Shown here: one piece after another, positions 20,527 to 23,958 of the stretch
Position numbering within the stretch: the first letter of the stretch is position 1
Layout: each line of letters opens with the position of its first letter
NCBI GenBank assembly: GCA_022592435.1
Contig: JABYQS010000419.1
Span: forward strand, 1 to 23,958
From: Cerioporus squamosus
Taxonomy: Eukaryota; Basidiomycota; Agaricomycetes; Polyporales; Polyporaceae
Reading direction: 5' to 3'
Length of the DNA stretch: 23,958 nucleotides
Translations under genes and position numbers: made by a program
The notes under the pieces: generated by a model
What the model was told of the DNA's origin: nothing
Seen by the model: the letters and a program-made list of their open reading frames with translations, nothing else
Database searches by the model: none

Positions 20527-21085
20527 CTAATTTTCTCGCCAGTTGTTGCCGCACGCTGTACACCTAGAGAGCAGTCAGGAAGGCCACTTGGCCATATCAG
20601 AGAGCCCTCGCATACCTGTAGACTGTGAGAGCGCACATGAGTCAGTGGAGGAAGAGCTCAAACCAGGGGTGCGTAACGTACACGTCGTCATCGGTTCGTC
20701 GGCAGACCTGATCTGTAGCTGGTAGAAATACGCCGCCCGTTGTCGCATTTTGGGCATGTCGCTGGAGGGATTGCCGTCAGTGGTTGTTCGAGACGTGTTG
20801 GTCCCGGGGTCGAGTCTCACCGGTCGTGGAGTCGGCGTGTTTCCATTGATCTTCGCCACCCAGGACGTCGTCGACGACTTTCCTCTTCAGCTTTGTCTCG
20901 AGGTCATCTGCAAAAATTTGACCGGTCAATACTCCGGATACGTAGACACATGGTGTTCGTGACAAGGAACGACAAACCTGTTTCGTGAGCGGGAACTCAT
21001 ATGCGCAGGTGTTACACGCCCATTTGTTGTATCCCGTCTCCGCTGAGATGACGAGGAGGTTGGCGCAATTTGGGCAGAATAGCAT
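20527..21085 (-). CDS. RPC11: RNA polymerase III subunit RPC11 (POLR3K orthologue)
   Basis: RPC11 is a TFIIS-like subunit of Pol III needed for RNA cleavage, termination and re-initiation. Five exons are inferred: 21085-20978, 20907-20821, 20761-20682, 20622-20616 (7 bases) and 20563-20527. The N-terminal zinc ribbon has CPNC (4-7) and CNTC (24-27). LKRKVVDDVLGGEDQWK and the C-terminal ribbon follow, with CPKC, the cleavage loop QIRSADEPMTTFYR, CTACG and the end WREN. The total of about 106 residues equals the family size. Two single-base losses break the frame: one near 20891-20899 (before LKRK) and one near 20731-20739 (between NGR and AYF). Because the gene should be essential and single-copy, sequence errors are the likelier cause. 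It lies on the same strand as the P450s but has no known link to them. Confidence 0.9.
20616..20622 (-). other. 7-base microexon of RPC11
   Basis: The microexon reads TCTACAG. With the T left by the previous exon and the G from the next it encodes Phe-Tyr-Arg of the invariant TTFYR segment. The flanking introns are 20623-20681 (GTACGT..CACAG) and 20564-20615 (GTATGC..CTCTAG). Direct joining of the outer exons would lose these residues and the frame. Confidence 0.75.
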
Positions 21086-21544
21086 CGTGATTTATCTGGC
21101 TGTGTCGGAGGCAGGGACAACAGGGACAACCTGAGAGCAGCGGCCTGTTCTTGGTGGTTCAGTCAGCAACGGCAAATTGATGGACGCTTCCCGTTTTTGG
21201 TAGACTTCGCTACTCACCGCCATGAGCAGAGTCACGACGAGATAAGCATTGAGATGCCTCCGGCTATTTCACACGATATGCTCGGCTGATAGGCCAACCC
21301 GTTTCAACAAACGCAGACTCCGTGTGCTATCTCGTGCACCAGTGGCCGCTCGTAACCTCGAAGTATCCCGAATTCCCAGAGTCTCGGAGTCATCGGGCGC
21401 ACGCGAATGCGATGCGACGCAGCAAGAGGCTACGGCACTACCCTACGACGATACAGTCGGATATAGTTCTGCATAGTCTCGCAAAGCGCTAGTACTCTGC
21501 TTGGCAGATAGATACAGGACGCTAGAGTGACTCTCCGCTTCAAC
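21086..21544. other. intergenic region upstream of RPC11
   Basis: It should hold the RPC11 promoter and the 3' end of the third P450. A 75-codon open frame at 21249-21476 has no recognisable features. Nothing else is seen. Confidence 0.45.
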
Positions 21545-23644
21545 TCAGGCTCTACGCACAAAGGCGCAACATTTCTTCTTCGAACAACGAGGCGTAATGG
21601 TGCAATCACAATCCTCCAGGTATCTGCCCGCAGTAATCAGACACGAATGATCTTGGACGTATGTGAGAACATGTCACGTACGATAGTCCTCCGTCGGTCG
21701 TCTGAGATTCCACTTTGACTGGCTGCCCGATGTCGTCCACCAAAGGATCGACGTTGAACGTGTGGAGCACGGACGCGATGATGAGGAAGAGCATATCCTT
21801 TGCAAAATACCTCCCGGGACAGATTCTGTGAATTTACGCACGTCTGCCTTTAGACTACTGAAAAATAGAGAACCGAGCCGTCTACCTTCGTCCAGAGCCA
21901 AAGACGATTGTGAAAGGATCTCGCACAGCGGTGTCAATTTTTGCCCTCGCGTACGAAACGGTCCGGGCGAAACTCTGCTGGGTCTTTGTAATCCCTAGGG
22001 TCATGCATGCAAGCCCTGTTCAGCGGTGCGGACGTGTGAGATGTTATCAGACGATGCCATGGGTTAACTGAACCGAAGACCCACCAGATGTTAGGCACAA
22101 GAGTGGTACCGGCTGGAATGAAGTAGCCTTGTATCTCGTCGTCTGCCACGTACGATGCGGGATGCCAAGGGGCACCACGTTGTGCCAACGAAGCGACTCC
22201 ATGATGACCGCCTGAAGGTACACCAAAGCACCGCGATCGTCCAAGTCGGGTAGGCGGTGTCGACCGACTACTGCGTCCAAACTCAGCCTGTGCCTTCTGT
22301 TGCACCTCGGGGACATCGACAGGGCAACGAAAGCGGAGAAGGCGGTCGAGTAGGTCTGAGCGAAGCCGGCACTTCTGAGGGCACCTGATGCTTAATCATG
22401 AGAGCGATGCTCACTGTATCTGTTCCCGCTGCCGATAGGTCAGCGGACGCAGAAACGCTTTGTTACGGGCCGCCTCACCTACGAACGTGACGGCAGCCAC
22501 GTCCTCAATCAGTGTTCCGAGGCTGAGACCAGCAGGGACGTTCAAGGACTGAGCCATCAGAGCCTCGACGACGGGCGTAGTCCCTGGTATCACCTTCTCC
22601 GTCTAAAGAAACATAGTCGGATTCAGACCATCTCGTATGTCCGGACATGAGGACGGGAGCGTACGGAAGCAGTATTGCGGGTTTTTGACAGCACCTGAGC
22701 CTTCATTTGCAAGGTTTCCTGCCGCCATCTTGCGAAAGTCTTCTGGAAACCTGCTCCGGGGAACCAGGCCGGCATGTACTGCAGCAGCGGGAAGGCATCT
22801 ACTAAGAACTTCCCCGGAATGAGTGCCTGCGCAGATCCTTCAAGGGCAGCGTCAATCATTTGTATGATGTCACGAGTCTCGTCGTCGGCATCGATGCCAT
22901 ATGTGATCTGAGGATAGTCGCCGCAACTACTCTGACACGGACACCGGCATCGGCACGGTTACAGTCCATCGGGTGGAAGGATGTGTGACACTCACAACCT
23001 AACGCGCTCTTTGAGATTGTCGGGTTTGTGCAGGAGATCGAGCAGGAACATGTGGATAACCGTGCGTTTGTACCGGGTGATACGTATGCACCATCGCCGG
23101 GCGGAAGTGCTGCCACAGAGCACGCCGGTGAGCTCGCCAGACAGCGCCATATGGCATCAGCCCTATCAGCCAGTCGATGCCCGTGCTGTGGGCGCAATGA
23201 AGGTCTGTCAGCGGAGGTGATAGCATACTGGCGGGAATACTCGTACGACGACGACAGGAGTGACAAGTCTATCTGACGTATTTGAAGCATGCTTCTCTAG
23301 GAATTCGGACACCGCCATAGCACTCCCGAGGACGACGATATGTTGGCCTATGACCTGCAAGTAGGCAATATCTCCTGGTCTGCGGTCAGAAAGACAAAAA
23401 TAGGGTTTGGAGCGAGACTTACCATATTTCAGACTGAGATCTCTGAACCCACACCAAGCTTGCGAGTTGGGGATATCCAGCATATTCCCGATCAAGGGAA
23501 GCCTACGCGGACCTGGTGGAAGGGCGCGCCCCTTCATACGAGCATGCCATGCTGCGGATCTTAGGTAGGTGTGGGCAACGAGAGGCAGATAAGGATCAGT
23601 GCAGCGGCGAGCACGTCTCTGCAGGTATAGTTCTCAGTATACAT
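21545..23644 (-). CDS. cytochrome P450 monooxygenase (P450-C), nearly complete, several indels
   Basis: This is the third P450 of the tandem; the substrate is unknown. From 23644 it has a short hydrophobic anchor (DVLAAALILICL), ALPPGPRRLPLIGNMLDIP, LSLKYG-GDIAYLQVIGQHIVVLG, WLIGLMPYGAVWRAHRRALW, an I-helix AGTDT (near 22415-22430, formed across an intron), the K-helix ESLRW (about 22185-22200), FRPDRF and the haem region FGSGRR-ICPGRYFA (about 21805-21905), again split by an intron in the Arg codon. The last exon ends near 21545. The frame must be corrected at several single bases, for example a run of five As near 21934-21943, a C run near 22306-22313 and near 22276-22290, 22903-22911 and 23610. 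Ser in FGSGRR replaces the more usual Phe of P450-A and P450-B. The family call is firm; integrity is uncertain. Confidence 0.78.
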
Positions 23645-23958
23645 GTTGCAGCCTGAGGTTTGCCCAGCAGGGATGGAGAGCGCGATGAGGCGACGATGGC
23701 TGAGCGTGGTGTTCTGAGCCTGAAGCGTCAACACTACGCTATATATAGGGAGCGGTACTCACACTCCAACCCTCCTGACAGCACATGGAACGTCCAGAAT
23801 GGTCACCAGTCGATGAGCTTCCCCAGCTGCGAGCGCGCATTTGCCAGCCGGCATATTCGTTGTATCGTCCTGGTGAACTTGGCTGACGCGGATGCCCGCA
23901 GTGCCCCCAGCTGATCACCGGTTCAAGCGTGTAGCGAGACTGGGCCACGCGAGTAGCA
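23645..23958. other. upstream region of P450-C, window edge
   Basis: This is the presumed promoter of P450-C. It contains a TATA-like box, which has its own entry. Short open frames on both strands show no family resemblance. Confidence 0.45.
23739..23748 (-). promoter_or_regulatory. TATA-like box upstream of P450-C
   Basis: The minus strand reads CCTATATATAGC here, about 95 bases before the P450-C start codon at 23644. Position and sequence suit a TATA element of an inducible gene, and no similar element is obvious before the other genes. Confidence 0.4.

Noticed and set aside
16728..23644. A biosynthetic gene cluster around the P450s
   Set aside because: No terpene synthase, polyketide or peptide synthetase, transporter or pathway regulator is visible in the window; RPC11 within the array is a housekeeping gene.
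1..23958. Transposons, CRISPR arrays, tRNA or rRNA genes, tandem repeats
   Set aside because: I looked for terminal repeats, transposase or reverse-transcriptase motifs, tRNA T-loop-like sequences and regularly spaced repeats by eye and saw none. A tRNA or repeat scan could still find something I missed.

Overview
The window looks like nuclear DNA of a filamentous basidiomycete, probably an Agaricomycete such as a wood-decay polypore. The reasons are the many short GT..AG introns (about 50-90 bases, often with a CTGAC/CTAAC-like branch point), a DUF6534-type seven-helix membrane protein, a tandem of microsomal cytochrome P450s, and housekeeping proteins of fungal type. No prokaryotic, viral, transposon or CRISPR features were seen.

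Layout from left to right. At 1-2817 (+) lies the 3' part of a BBC1/MTI1-type actin-patch scaffold whose start is outside the window. At 3439-4675 (+) is a C2H2 zinc-finger gene, and at 5382-6876 (+) the ribosome-biogenesis gene EBP2, intact in four exons. At 7291-9465 (-) is a DUF6534 membrane-protein gene that reads well at both ends but not in the middle. The stretch 9466-10654 is nearly empty. At 10655-11340 (+) is a small five-exon lysine-rich protein of unknown function. At 11661-15099 (-) is an intact six-exon SNM1/Artemis-type nuclease of 1052 residues. At 15578-16365 (+) is a degraded gene with a possible HNH-like segment. From 16728 to 23644 three P450s lie in tandem on the minus strand: one nearly complete (16728-18840), one 5'-truncated remnant (19257-19743) and one nearly complete (21545-23644). 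Between the second and third sit a broken fragment of a small helical domain (19998-20176, +) and the RNA polymerase III subunit gene RPC11 (20527-21085, -), which contains a 7-base exon.

The most important general observation is that single-base indels break many reading frames. They occur in accessory genes (P450s, DUF6534, HNH-like), but also in BBC1 and in RPC11, which is expected to be essential and single-copy. EBP2, the Artemis-like gene and the small lysine-rich gene have none. Many of these breaks may therefore be errors in the sequence rather than real decay, and pseudogene calls need care.

The genes do not form one obvious pathway. They mix housekeeping functions (endocytic actin, ribosome assembly, Pol III transcription, DNA repair) with a small P450 array. 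I did not find a convincing new multi-gene system. The items most worth a second look are the RPC11 microexon, the P450 array with its shared intron, the long unstructured tail on the Artemis-like nuclease and the uncharacterised small protein.
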